A DNA stretch of 64,000 nucleotides. Source: Cinclus cinclus (taxonomy: Eukaryota > Chordata > Aves > Passeriformes > Cinclidae). A program made the position numbers and the translations under genes. The DNA lies in assembly GCF_963662255.1 (NCBI RefSeq), contig NC_085073.1, forward strand, positions 6,317,598 through 6,381,597, in the 5' to 3' direction. The notes under the pieces were generated by a model. The model saw only the letters and a program-made list of their open reading frames with translations. It searched no databases and was not told the origin of the DNA. Below are positions 39,153-50,625 of this stretch, piece after piece. Numbering within the stretch: the stretch's first letter is position 1; each line of letters begins with the position of its first letter.

Positions 39153-42100
39153 TCATCCTGGAATTTTTTGTTTTTCCAGGAATTTTTCCGGATACCTGCG
39201 GCCCTGGCTGGAATTGAGCTGTTCCTTCATGGTTATGGAATTTTTGAGGAGGCTGTCGATGCTCTTGAAGTAAACACTGCTGTCAGTCATGTTCTTGATG
39301 GCGCTGGAAAAGTGGAAAAGTGGAAAAGAAATGGGGGGGGAAAAAAAGTGGGAAAAGAAAAAGCGGGGAAAAAAAAAAGTGGGGGAAAAAAAGTGGGGGG
39401 AAAAAAAAGTGGGAAAGAAAAAGGTGGGAAAGAAAAAGGTGGGAAAGAAAAAAGTGGGAAAGAAAAAAGTGGGAAAGAAAAAGGTGGGAAAGAAAAAAGT
39501 GGGAAAGATAAAAGTGGGAAAGAAAAAAGTGGGAAAGAAAAAAGTGGGAAAGATAAAAGTGGGAAAGAAAAAAGTGGGAAAGAAAAAAGTGGGAAAGAAA
39601 AAAGTGGGAAAGAAAAAAGTGGGAAAGATAAAAGTGGGAAAGAAAGAAGTGGGAAAGAAAAAGGTGGGAAAGAAAAAAGTGGGAAAGAAAAAAGTGGGAA
39701 AGAAAGAAGCGGGAAAGAAAAAAAGCGGGGAAAAAAAGCGGGGGGAAAAAGCGGGGGGAAAAAGAGGGAAAAAAAGAGGGAAAAAAAAGCGGGGGAAAAA
39801 AAGTGGGGGAAAAATGTGGGAAAGAAAAAAGTGGGAAGAAAAAGTGGAGAAAAAAGTGGGAAAGGAAAAAGCGGGAAAAGAAAAAGCGGGAAAAAAAAGT
39901 GGGAGGAGGATGGAGCTGGAATTGCCAAATTTTGGTTGTTTTCCCCCCTCTCTAATCCCAGGAAATCTCAAATTTGAGGTGGGAAAATTGGGAAAAAAAA
40001 AAAATTGGGTCCGAGTTCTGAAATTCCTGCTAGGAGTTCCCAAATTCCAGCTTTTTCCATCCTCATTCCAGGAATTCCAACCTCAATGTGAAAATCCCAA
40101 ATCCCAGCTTTTCCCATTTTTTCCACCCTGGATCCTGCTGGGTTTTCCAGCCTGGAATTCCAGGAATTCCACTCTCAGATGAAATTCCCAAATCCCAGCT
40201 CTTCCCACCCTCATTCCCTGGATCCTGCTGGGTTTTCCAGCCCGGAATTCCAGGAATTCCACTCTCAGATGAAATTCCCAAATCCCAGCTCTTCCCACCC
40301 TCATTCCCTGGATCCTGCTGGGTTTTCCAGCCCGGAATTCCAGGAATTCCACTCTCAGATGAAATTCCCAAATCCCAGCTCTTCCCACCCTCATTCCCTG
40401 GATCCTGCTGGGTTTTCCAGCCCGGAATTCCAGGAATTCCAGTACCTGCAGGCATACTCCACGGTGTAAATGGCTCCCTGGCTCTGCTCCTCCCAGCTCT
40501 GCATGTCCGACTGGGAAGGAAAAATCATGGATTAGACACGATCCAAACTGGGAATGGGGAGATTGGGAAGGAATTCCTGGCCGGGATGGAATTCCCAGAG
40601 TGGCTGCTCTGGATCCCTGGAATGTCCAAGGAAAGGCGGGAAAAGGGAAATTCCAGGGAAACTGCAGAGGCTAAAGGGGTTCCAGGAGAGCTGGAGAGGG
40701 ATTTGGAATTTGGGATGGAGGGACAGGACACAGGGAATGGATTTGGGATGGGAATTCAGGGACACAGGGAATGGATTTGGGATGGGAATTCAGGGACACG
40801 GGGAATGGATTTGGGATGGGAATTCAGGGACACAGGGAATGGATTTGGGATGGGAATTCAGGGACACGGGAATGGATTTGGGATGGGAATTCAGGGACAC
40901 GGGGAATGGATTTAAACTGGAAAAGGGGAATTTGGGTAGGATTTTAGGAAAGAATTCCTGGCTGGGAGGATTCAGAAGGGAAGCTCCAGGAAAACACTGG
41001 AGCTGCTTCCAGAGCCTAAAGAGGCTCCAGGAGAGGATTTGGGATAAGGGGTGGAATTCCAGGACACAGGGAAGGGATTTGAACTGTGAAAGGAGAATCT
41101 GGGAGGGATTTTGGGAAGGAATTCCCGGCTGGGAGGTAAGAGATGGAATGGGATGGAATTCCCAGGGAAGCTGTGGCTGTCCCAGGATCCCTGGAAGTGT
41201 CCCAGAAGAGAAACTCCAGGGAAACCTTGGAGCCACTTCCAGATCCTAAAGTGACTTCCAGAGACCCGAGGAGGATCTGGGACAAGGGACAGAATCCCAG
41301 GGATGGAATCCCAGGACACGGGGAATGGATTTAAACTGGGGAGGGGGGAAAAAAACAAAAACAAAAACAAAAAAAAATACCAAAAAAAAAAAAAAAAAAA
41401 AAAAAAAAACCACCAAAAACGGGGAGATCCGTGCAGGATTTTCCTTTGGGAAAGAATTCCTCCCTGTGAAGGGGGGGGGGGCACCTGGAAATCCCAAAGG
41501 ATCCACCTGGGATGGAGGGAGGAGGTGGGAAAGCAGGGTCGGGGCTGTTGGATCCCGGAATTCCGAGGCTGGGGGAGCGGGACCGACCTTGTGCTGGGCC
41601 AGCTCGGGCAGGGACCTGCGGACGTGCTCCTGCAGGCGGAACAGAGCCACCGAGGGCTCGTTGGCCAGCACGTACAGGCTCTCCGTGAACTTGTCTGTCA
41701 CTGCCGGGAAAAACAACGGGAACGGCGGGAGTTAACGGGGGAGGGAACGGGAGATAACGGGGGGATGGACGGGAGATAACGGGGGGATGGACGGGAGATA
41801 ACGGGGGGATGGACGGGAGATAACGGGGGGATGGACGGGAGATAACGGGGGGGATGGACGGGAGATAAAGGGGGGGATGGACGGGAGATAACGGGGGATG
41901 GACGGGAGATAACGGGGGGATGGACGGGAGATAACGGGGGGATGGACGGGAGATAACGGGGGGATGGACGGGAGATAACGGGGGATGGACGGGAGATAAC
42001 GGGGGATGGACGGGAGATAACGGGGGGATGGACGGGAGATAACGGGGGAAGGAACGGGAGATAACGGGGGGGATGGACGGGAGATAAAGGGGGGGATGGA

Positions 42101-43233
42101 CGGGAGATAACGGGGGATGGACGGGAGATAACGGGCGATGGACGGGAGATAACGGGGGATGGACGGGAGATAACGGGGGGATGGACGGGAGATAACGGGG
42201 GGATGGACGGGAGATAACGGGGGGGATGGACGGGAGATAACGGGGGGATGGACGGGAGATAACGGGGGATGGACGGGAGATAACGGGGGGATGGACGGGA
42301 GATAACGGGGGGATGGACGGGAGATAACGGGGGATGGACGGGAGATAACGGGGGGATGGACGGGAGATAACGGGGGATGGACGGGAGATAACGGGGGATG
42401 GACAGGAGATAACGGGGGGATGGACGGGAGATAACGGGCGATGGACGGGAGATAACGGGGGGATGGACGGGAGTTAAAGGGGGAAGGAACGGGAGATAAA
42501 AGGGGGATGAACGGGAGATAAAGGGGGAACTACCGGGAATTATATTGGGAATTACCCAGAATTAACTCAGGAGTTACTGGGAATTAAATCAGGATTTACT
42601 GGGAATTAAATCAGGAAATAAATACAGGGAAAACCATGGCGATATCTCCACAGAAATCTATGGAAATGTGTCCACAGAAATCCATGGAAAGCCGTTGAAA
42701 TACATCCATAGATATTCATAGGAATCCGTGGAAAGATCTCCACAGAAATCCATAGGAATCCATGGAAAGATCTCCACAGATACCCATGGGAATATCTCCA
42801 TGGAAATCCATTAAAATATCTCCATAGACATCCATAGGAATCCATGGAAAGATCTCCATGGAAATCCATGGAAGCATCTCCATGGAAATCCACAGAAATC
42901 CATAGAAGTACCTGAACAGAAATCCATGGAGATTCACAGAAATACCTCCACAGAAATCTCTCCATGGAAATCCATAGAAATGCGCAGAAATATCTCCACA
43001 GAATCCCACGGGAAAACCTCCAGGGGATATCCAGAGGCTCTTCCCAACCGCAGCACGAGGGATGAAGGCCGGGAATCCAAACACAGCACACCGCGAGCGG
43101 CCAAATCGCCACGGCGGAGCCTCTCGCAGCCCATCCCCGTGGCCACCGGGCCGCTCCCGCTCCCACCTTTCCCGCTCCCACCTTTCCCGCTCCCACCTTT
43201 CTTCACCTTCAGCTGCATCTCCGGTTCCTCCAT
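39153..43233 (-). CDS. BORCS8: BLOC-1-related complex subunit 8
   Basis: BORCS8 (MEF2BNB) is a subunit of BORC, the lysosome-surface complex that recruits ARL8 and kinesin to move lysosomes outward. Coding exons: 43233-43197 (MEEPEMQLKVKK), 41700-41588 (VTDKFTESLYVLANEPSVAL, then FRLQEHVRRSLPELAQHK), 40510-40446 (SDMQSWEEQSQGAIYTVEYA) and 39303-39153 (SAIKNMTDSSVYFKSIDSLL and on). Phases fit throughout, and the 121 residues are close to the human length I recall (119). The start MEEPEMQLK matches the human start. The last exon may instead end at a weak donor (GTATCC, 39195), but read-through to the TGA at 39153 gives the better length. In human, BORCS8-MEF2B read-through transcripts are known. 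Here an opposite-strand gene lies between the two. Confidence 0.95.
39304..39905. repeat. purine-rich 15-bp array in BORCS8 intron 3
   Basis: Repeats of GTGGGAAAGAAAAAA with many variants, all purine on the plus strand. In the BORCS8 transcript sense this is a long polypyrimidine tract that runs right up to the acceptor of the last exon (39304-39306). It also gives lysine-rich and FPLFSFP open frames. Confidence 0.92.
40085..40446. repeat. 91-bp tandem repeat abutting a BORCS8 donor
   Basis: Four copies of a 91-bp unit (marker GGATCCTGCTGGGTTTTCCA at about 40129, 40220, 40311 and 40402). The last runs directly into the donor of the third coding exon (exon end 40446). Copies 2-4 are almost identical, which implies recent duplication or homogenisation. 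Confidence 0.93.
40720..40920. repeat. ~32-bp tandem repeat in BORCS8 intron 2
   Basis: Six copies of GGAATGGATTTGGGATGGGA + ATTCAGGGACAC. A degenerate relative of the unit continues towards 41340. Confidence 0.9.
41740..42530. repeat. 22-24-bp G-rich minisatellite in BORCS8 intron 1
   Basis: About 34 copies of GGATGGACGGGAGATAACGG with 3-6 following G. Variation in the G-run gives 22-24-bp units. GGGG/GGGAG runs give G-quadruplex potential on the plus strand, opposite to the BORCS8 transcript. Confidence 0.95.
42625..43030. repeat. degenerate CCATGGAAATCCATAGAAAT repeats
   Basis: Diverged tandem copies of ATCTCCACAGAAATCCATGG-type sequence in BORCS8 intron 1. Short palindromes (CCATGG) are frequent. 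Confidence 0.8.
43160..43200 (-). other. BORCS8: triplicated 15-bp 5' splice site of BORCS8 exon 1
   Basis: The donor AAAG|GTGGGAGCGGG is repeated three times at exactly 15-bp spacing, with intron starts at 43196, 43181 and 43166. Use of either distal copy keeps the frame and would add one or two GGSGK-type pentapeptides after MEEPEMQLKVKK. The first site gives the human-like junction KKVTDKF. Confidence 0.75.
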
Positions 43234-43365
43234 CCCTCCCGCCGCCACTTCCGCTTCCGCTGCGCCCCCGGAACACGCGCAGAGAAAACAACCCCGGCTG
43301 GAAACGCGGCCGCGGCGCTAACGTTCTGCTTTACCGGAACTTGGTTCCTCTCCAAGTCCCCATTG

Positions 43366-43463
43366 TCACCCGCGGGGACAGTCGGTGACTCCCGGTTTGT
43401 CACCCGCGGGGACAGTCGGTGACTCCCGGTTTGTCACCCGCGGGGACAGTCGGTGATTCCCGG
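43366..43463. repeat. 34-bp tandem repeat in the shared promoter
   Basis: Nearly three copies of GTCACCCGCGGGGACAGTCG + GTGACTCCCGGTTT, located between the BORCS8 ATG and the RFXANK 5' region. Confidence 0.9.
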
Positions 43464-44419
43464 TTTGGCCCTTCCCGCCCGCCCCCGCTGCCCTGAGAGC
43501 GCTCTGGGGGTGTCGCGGCGTTTTCCTCCCGGCGTGTCCCCCCGGTGTCCCCCCGGTGTCCCCCCGGTGTCCCCAGGCCAGGCGGTCTCGGTGCCCCACG
43601 GCCACCCCGGGCCCGTCCCTCGCGTGGGTTTAAGGCCGCTCTCAGTGAGGAGGTGGGGCCGGGCCGGGCCCCCGAACCTTCCCCGGGCCGCTCCGGGCCC
43701 CGCGGCCGCAGGAACGGGAAGTGAGGGGTGGGAGAAGCGGGAAGGCCTCGGTGAGACCGGGATGGAGATCGGGAACCGGGGATCGGGGAGAGGGGCCGGG
43801 AATGGGAACGGGATCGGGGATCGGAGACGGCGGTGAGGGACAGGGGAGAAGGGACGGGAGGGTCCCGGGGAGTCCCCGGGCCGAGCCCGGAGGAGCTCCG
43901 GGAGAGGAGGTTTGGAGTGTCGGGAGTGCCCGGGACAGGGATGGGAACGGCGAGGGGGATCCCAGGAACTGGGAGGGGAAAGAGGATTCCAGGAATAGGG
44001 ATGAGGAGAATAAGGGGAACCTCAGGAACAGGGATGGGGGCAGAAGAGACACCCCAAAAATCGAGATGGGAAGGGTGAGAGGGACCCCAGGAACAGGGAG
44101 AGGAACAGAGAGGGGAATCCCAGGAACAGGGATGGGGAGGGGAAGGGGGAATCCCAAAAATTGGGATGAGAAGAGTAAGGTGGACCCCAGGAACAGGAAC
44201 AGGGATGGGAATGGTGAGAAGGATCCCAAAAATTGGGATGAGAGGACTAAGGGGGACCCCATTAACAGGAACAGGGATGAGGAGGAGAAGGAGGGATCCC
44301 AAAAATTGGGATGAGAAGAATAAGAGGGACCCCAGTGCAGTTTGGGGGTCAGAAACACTCGGGATCTGTCCCCAAAATCGTTTTCCCCCGTATTCCCAAC
44401 CCATCCTTGTGCTGAGCAG

Positions 44420-47400
44420 CCGGAGGTGTTGGGGATCCCCCCCTGGAGCACGGGAACCCCCCGGAACTGAGTGGAAAAAAGGGGGAAAAGAGTGAAAAAG
44501 CATCCGAGGAGCTGGCGGCCACCGGGGACAGCGGGGTCCCCTCGGCGTGTCCGCAGCGGGATCGGGACACGGCGCTCCCGGGATGCGGGGACGGTGAGTT
44601 GGGAATGCCGGGTCCAGGATCCCCCTGGAAAACTGGGATCTGCTTGGGTCTCGGGTGGAATATCCCGAGCTGGGTGGGATCATCCCAAAAATTTCCCCCC
44701 CTCCCCACCACGAGTGATCCCGAGGTTCCCGGACTGCAGGTGGAGCCGAGACCCCACGGAATTCTTCGGCTGCTTCCGTGGATTCCCAGAGGAGCGGCGA
44801 GGCCCTGGATGGTGAGTGTGGCACAGAGGGAAAAATTCCTGGGATCTCTCATCCCAAAAATCCCGGGGAGGAGATTCAAGTGTGGAAAATCCCATTCCAA
44901 TCCCAATCCCAAAGTTTGGGGCTGGCTCATCCTGCCAGCCCTGAGAGGTCACTGCAGCTCCGTGCTGGAGATGGGAATCTCATTTTCCCTGGATTTTTCC
45001 CAATAAAACCCAAGGGAAATCTCATTTTCCCTGGATTTTTCCCAATAAAACCCCCAGGGAATGACCCCAAAATGAAGATAAAAACCCCGAATCCCCAGGG
45101 AATCACCCCGAATCGAAGCTAAAACCCTGAATCCCCAAGGAATCACCCCAAGATGAAGCTAAAAACCCCAAATCCCCAGAGAATCCCCCCAAATCCCCAG
45201 GGAATCCCCCCAAATCCCCAGGGAATCACCCCGAATCCCCAGTGAATCACCCCAAATCGAAGCTAAAACCCCAAATCCCCAGTGAATCACCCCGAATCCC
45301 CAGGGAATCACCCCAAATCGAAGCTAAAACCCCAAATCCCCAGTGAATCACCCCAAATCAAAGCTAAAACCCCAAATCCCCAGTGAATCACCCCAAATCA
45401 AAGCTAAAACCCCAAATCCCCAGTGAATCACCCCAAATCAAAGCTAAAACCCCAAATCCCCAGGGAATCACCCCAAAATGAAGATTAAAAACCCCGAATC
45501 CCCAGGGAATCACCCCAAATCCCCAAGGAATCACCCCAAAATGAAGATAAAACCCCAAATCCCCAGGCAATCCCCCCAAATCCCCAGAGAATCCCCCCAA
45601 ATCCCCAGGGAATCACCCCGAATCCCCAAGGAATCACCCCAAAATGAAGCTAAAAACCCCAAATCCCCAGTGAATCACCCCAAAATGAAGCTAAAAACCC
45701 CAAATCCCCAGGCAATCCCCCCAAATCCCCAGAGAATCCCCCCAAATCCCCAGGGAATCCCCCCAAATCAAAGCTAAAACCCGAAATCCCCCGAATCCCC
45801 CGAATCCCCCGAGCGCTGGCTCCCCGGCCCCTCTTTCTCCCAGGTTTTCCCCTGAAGCATTCCAACACCTTGACCAACAGACAGAGAGGCAACGAGGTGT
45901 CAGCGCTGCCAGCCACGCTGGACAGTGAGTGCCAGCCGTGTCCCCAGGCTCGGGGACAGAAGGCCAGGGGCTGGGGTCACCCCGGGATTTTGGGGACAGT
46001 TCCCACCCCCTAAAATTTGCAGGGAATTGTTTTTCCCTGATGGATTTGTCTCTTCCAGCCCTGTCCATCCACCAGCTCGCTGCCCAAGGGGAGCTCATCC
46101 AGCTGAAGGAGCACCTGAGGAAAGGTTGGTGTCCCTTTGGCCCTTCCAGGTCCCCTCTGGTGACCTCAAACCCTCAAAACCACAGGAATTGGGGTTTTAC
46201 TTTCTTTTGGAGATTTTCCCATTTTCGGAGGTGGGAAAAATTCTCAAAACCCATGAATTCCAGCCATCCCTGAGGTGGTTTTCCAGCCCTTACTGGTTTA
46301 ACTGGTTTAAGGTGTGTTGTCACCTCCCCCAGGTGAGAATTTGGTGAACAAACCTGACGAGAGAGGCTTCACCCCCCTGATCTGGGCTGCAGCTTTTGGG
46401 GAGATCGAGACCGTCCGGCACCTCCTGGAGTGGGTGAGCCCTGGGACCCTCCCAGCTCCAGGGGCTTCCAAGGTGTCCAGAGCATCCTGGGATCTGGATC
46501 TGATCCTGGGATCTGGTTCTGATCCTGGGATCTCCCTTTTTTGTTCTGGGATTTCCCTCTTTTATCCTGGGATATCCCTTTTTAATCCTGGGATCTGACT
46601 CTGGTTTTAATCCTAGGATTTAACTTTTTTTTTCCTGGGATTTCCCTCTGGTTTTTATCCTGGGATCTCTCTTAAACAGAGCAAGAAAACTGCAACACAC
46701 AACCCAAAACCCCAAATAAATTATTTAACAAATTCCAGGAGGGATCTGTGGCTGGCAGAGCTGGGAGAACAGGGAGATTTTTCCATGGAAATCAGTAAAA
46801 AAGCGGGAAAAAGTGGGAGGAGGAGGGAGCTGGAATTGCCAATTTTTGGTTGTTTTCCCCTCTCTCTAATCCCAGGAAATCTCAAATTTGAGGTGGGAAA
46901 ATTGGGGGGAAAAAAAAAAAATCAGTAAAAAAAAAGGGGGATCCAGACAGGCAAAAAGGGCTGAAATTGGATTTTTAAGCCTCACCTGAGATACTGGAGT
47001 GAAATTAAAACTTTCCCAGTAAGGATTTTGGTCAGGGGAGGGAGCTGGGAGTGCAGGGGCGGTGCCAGCCCGTGGGAAGGTGGCTGTGGGCAGTGTCACC
47101 TGAGGGTCCCTGCTGTCCCCAGGGTGCTGATCCCCACGTGCTGGCCAAGGAGAGGGAGAGCGCCCTGGCCCTGGCCAGCATGGGCGGCTACACCGACATT
47201 GTCACCCTGCTGCTGGACAGGGACGTGGACATCAACACCTACGACTGGGTGAGTGCCACCTGCACGGCCAGGGGACAGAGGGGACAGCAGGAGAAACCTC
47301 CCCAGTGCCACCTGCACGGCCAGGGGACAGAGGGGACAGCAGGAGAAACCTCCCCAGTGCCACCTGCACGGCCAGGGGACACCAGGAATTGGGAGAGGCT

Positions 47401-50400
47401 GGAATGGGATCCCAGTGAGTCCCAGTCTGGAACTGGGACAGGCTGGAATGGGATCCCACTCCAGAGCTGGGAGAGGCTGGAATGGGATCCCAGTGAGTCC
47501 CAGTCTGGAACTGGGACAGGCTGGAATGGGATCCCACTCCAGAGCTGGGGGAGGCTGGAATGAGATCCCAGTGAGTCCCAGTCTGGAACTGGGACAGGCT
47601 GGAATGGGATCCCACTCCAGAGCTGGGAGAGGCTGGAATGGGATCCCAGTGAGTCCCAGTCTGGAACTGGGAGAGGCTGGAATGGGATCCCACTCCAGAG
47701 CTGGGAGAGGCTGGAATGAGATCCCAGTGAGTCCCAGTCTGGAACTGGGACAGGCTGGAATGGGATCCCACTCCAGAGCTGGGAGAGGCTGGAATGGGAT
47801 CCCAGTGAGTCCCAGTCTGGAACTGGGACAGGCTGGAATGGGATCCCACTCCAGAGCTGGGAGAGGCTGGAATGGGATCCCAGTGAGTCCCAGTCTGGAA
47901 CTGGGACAGGCTGGAATGGGATCCCACTCCAGAGCTGGGGGAGGCTGGAATGGGATCCCAGTGAGTCCCAGTGTGGAACTGGGACAGGCTGGAATGGGAT
48001 CCCACTCCAGAGCTGGGAGAGGCTGGAATGGGATTCCAGTGAGTCCCAGTCTGGAACTGGGACAGGCTGGAATGGGATCCCACTCCAGAGCTGGGAGAGG
48101 CTGGAATGGGATCCCAGTGAGTCCCAGTCTGGAACTGGGACAGGCTGGAATGGGATCCCACTCCAGAGCTGGGGGAGGCTGGAATGGGATCCCAGTGAGT
48201 CCCAGTCTGGAACTGGGACAGGCTGGAATGGGATCCCACTCCAGAGCTGGGAGAGGCTGGAATGAGATCCCAGTGAGTCCCAGTCTGGAACTGGGACAGG
48301 CTGGAATGGGATCCCACTCCAGAGCTGGGGGAGGCTGGAATGGGATCCCAGTGAGTCCCAGTCTGGAACTGGGACAGGCTGGAATGGGATCCCAGTGAGT
48401 CCCAGTCTGGAACTGGGACAGGCTGGAATGGGATCCCACTCCAGAGCTGGGAGAGGCTGGAATGGGATCCCAGTGAGTCCCAGTCTGGAACTGGGACAGG
48501 CTGGAATGGGATCCCACTCCAGAGCTGGGAGAGGCTGGAATGGGATCCCAGTGAGTCCCAGTCTGGAACTGGGACAGGCTGGAATGGGATCCCACTCCAG
48601 AGCTGGGGGAGGCTGGAATGGGATCCCAGTGAGTCCCAGTCTGGAACTGGGACAGGCTGGAATGGGATCCCACTCCAGAGCTGGGAGAGGCTGGAATGGG
48701 ATCCCAGTGAGTCCCAGTCTGGAACTGGGACAGGCTGGAATGGGATCCCACTCCAGAGCTGGGGGAGGCTGGAATGGGATCCCAGTGAGTCCCAGTCTGG
48801 AACTGGGACAGGCTGGAATGGGATCCCACTCCAGAGCTGGGGGAGGCTGGAATGGGATCCCAGTGAGTCCCAGTCTGGAACTGGGACAGGCTGGAATGGG
48901 ATCCCACTCCAGAGCTGGGAGAGGCTGGAATGGGATCCCAGTGAGTCCCAGTCTGGAACTGGGACAGGCTGGAATGGGATCCCACTCCAGAGCTGGGGGA
49001 GGCTGGAATGGGATCCCAGTGAGTCCCAGTGTGGAACTGGGAGAGGCTGGAATGGGATCCCACTCCAGAGCTGGGAGAGGCTGGAATGGGATCCCAGTGA
49101 GTCCCAGTCTGGAATTGGGAGAGGCTGGAATGGGATCCCACTCCAGAGCTGGGAGAGGCTGGAATGGGATCCCAGTGAGTCCCAGTCTGGAACTGGGACA
49201 GGCTGGAATGGGATCCCACTCCAGAGCTGGGAGAGGCTGGAATGGGATCCCAGTGAGTCCCAATGTGGAACTGGGAGAGGCTGGAATGGGATCCCAGTGA
49301 GTCCCAATGTGGAACTGGGAGAGGCTGGAATGGGATCCCAGTGAGTCCCAGTGTGGAACTGGGAGAGGCTGGAACGGGATCCCAGTGAGAGCAGGATCTC
49401 TGTGAGCTCATTAACGCTCATTAAAGCTCATTAGTGCTCGTTCTGCCTCCCCCCAGAACGGGGGCACCCCCCTGCTCTACGCCGTGCGTGGGAACCACGT
49501 CAAGTGTGTGGAGGCCCTGCTGGGTAAGGCAGAAAAGCTGCTCGGGGCGATTCCAGCTTTCTGCAATTGCTGCTCCCCTTCCTGGGGGAGGTTTTTGGGG
49601 TCCCTTTTCCCCTGTGCCACCCCCCCATGGCTGTCCCACAGATGGGGGTGCTGACCTGACCGAGGAGGCGGATTCGGGGTACACCCCCATGGACCTGGCC
49701 GTGGCCTTGGGACACAAGAAAGGTAAAGGTGTGAGGCCCCTGCAGAAACTGGGGGGGTTTCACCTCAGAAATTGGGGGGGGTTAACCTCGGAATTTGGGG
49801 GGTTAACCTCAGAAATTGGGGGGGTTAACCTCAGAAATTTGGGGGTTTAACCTCAGAAATTGGGGGAGTTAACCTCGGAATTTGGGGGGTTTCACCTCAG
49901 AAATTCGGGGGGTTAACCTCAGAAATTTGGGGGTTTAACCTCAGAAATTGGGGGGTTAACCTCGGAATTTGGGGGTTTAACCTCAGAAATTGGGGGAGTT
50001 AACCCTGAAAAATGGGGGGATTTAACCTCAGAAATTTGGGGATTTGATTTCAGAAATTGGGGGGGTTTACCTCAAAAAATGGGGGGTTTAACCTCAAAAA
50101 ATGGGGAATTTCATCTCGGAAAATGGGGGCATTTGCCTCAGAAATTGGGGGGTTTCACTTCAGAAAATGGGAGTTTTTCACCTCGGAAAATGGGGATTTC
50201 CCCCTCAGAAAATGTGGATTTCCCTCAGAAAATACAGCTTTTCTTTAGAAAATAGGGATTTCCCTCAGAAAACTGGGATTTTTCCCCTCAGAAAACAAGA
50301 GGGAAAACAGTGACCAGATCCTTCCCAGAGCAGCTTCCCCGAATTCCAGCCCTTTCCCTGCCTCAGTCCAACAGGTGATCGAGAATCACATCCTGAAGCT

Positions 50401-50431
50401 GTTCCAGAACAAGAAGAAAAAGAAGAAATGA
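44420..50431 (+). CDS. RFXANK: RFX-associated ankyrin-containing protein
   Basis: RFXANK (RFX-B) joins RFX5 and RFXAP on the X box of MHC class II promoters; loss in human causes bare lymphocyte syndrome. Exons: 44420-44593, 44740-44811, 45844-45924, 46059-46124, 46333-46433, 47123-47248, 49457-49523, 49642-49722, 50367-50431. All have GT-AG borders and matching phases. The sequence from [20 protein letters not shown] through [20 protein letters not shown], the ankyrin repeats ([77 protein letters not shown]) and [14 protein letters not shown] follows human RFXANK almost residue by residue. The acidic N-terminal part (exons 1-2 listed) is diverged, as expected. The initiator ATG and first exon are not resolved: the phase needs an upstream exon ending in one base. 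The C terminus is NKKKKKK rather than the human SNLVPADPE. ATTAAA at 50620-50625 is a likely poly(A) signal. Confidence 0.96.
45040..45795. repeat. ~38-bp repeat in an RFXANK intron
   Basis: About 20 variant copies of AATCCCCAGGGAATCACCCC + AAATCAAAGCTAAAACCCC, ending 50 bp before the acceptor at 45843. Confidence 0.93.
47390..49395. repeat. 78-bp minisatellite in RFXANK intron with donor-like core
   Basis: About 25 copies of a 78-bp dimer (34 bp with ATCCCACTCCAGAGCTGGGA; 44 bp with ATCCCAGTGAGTCCCAGTCT). 78 is divisible by three, so six frames stay open and give frames of up to 771 codons that are not genes. Every copy includes CCCA|GTGAGTCC, a good match to a 5' splice site. Confidence 0.95.
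49735..50290. repeat. ~21-bp repeat in the last RFXANK intron
   Basis: Variant copies of AACCTCAGAAATTGGGGGGT, beginning right after the donor at 49723 and ending about 75 bp before the last acceptor. Confidence 0.9.
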
Positions 50432-50619
50432 GGCTCCAGCTCTTCCCAGGCTCACCACGGCCTCACCCCAGCCTGGAACAGCCTCCAGCCATGGAAAAAT
50501 CCAGGAATTTCAGCCCTCCGTGGATCCAAGCCTCTCCTAAAACCCAAGGACCTAAATCCCAGCCCTGGCTGGGTTCAGCTGCTCCGTGTTTTCTTGTTGG
50601 AATTCAGTTTTTAATTGGA

Positions 50620-50625
50620 ATTAAA
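50620..50625 (+). terminator. RFXANK: RFXANK poly(A) signal
   Basis: ATTAAA, 189 bp after the RFXANK stop, on the transcript strand. A T-rich tract (50682-50705) follows. No AATAAA lies between stop and this site. Confidence 0.5.

Larger units (their letters stand above)
43060..43760. promoter_or_regulatory. bidirectional CpG promoter of BORCS8 and RFXANK
   Basis: CpG-rich interval between the BORCS8 start codon (43233, minus) and the RFXANK 5' exons (plus). The head-to-head arrangement with a shared promoter is also known in mammals. It contains three copies of a 34-bp unit (43366-43463) with GGTGACTCCCGG. No TATA box is evident. Confidence 0.7.

Noticed and set aside
43763..43834. ATG-GAG-ATC frame as RFXANK first coding exon
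   Set aside because: It ends in a GTGAGG donor in the wrong phase for the exon at 44420, and the sequence is simple GGGAAC/GGGATC repeat. The true start is left open.
47096..49421. Frames of 674-771 codons over RFXANK intron
   Set aside because: The 78-bp unit is a multiple of three and keeps frames open on both strands. The region is an intron between two certain RFXANK exons.
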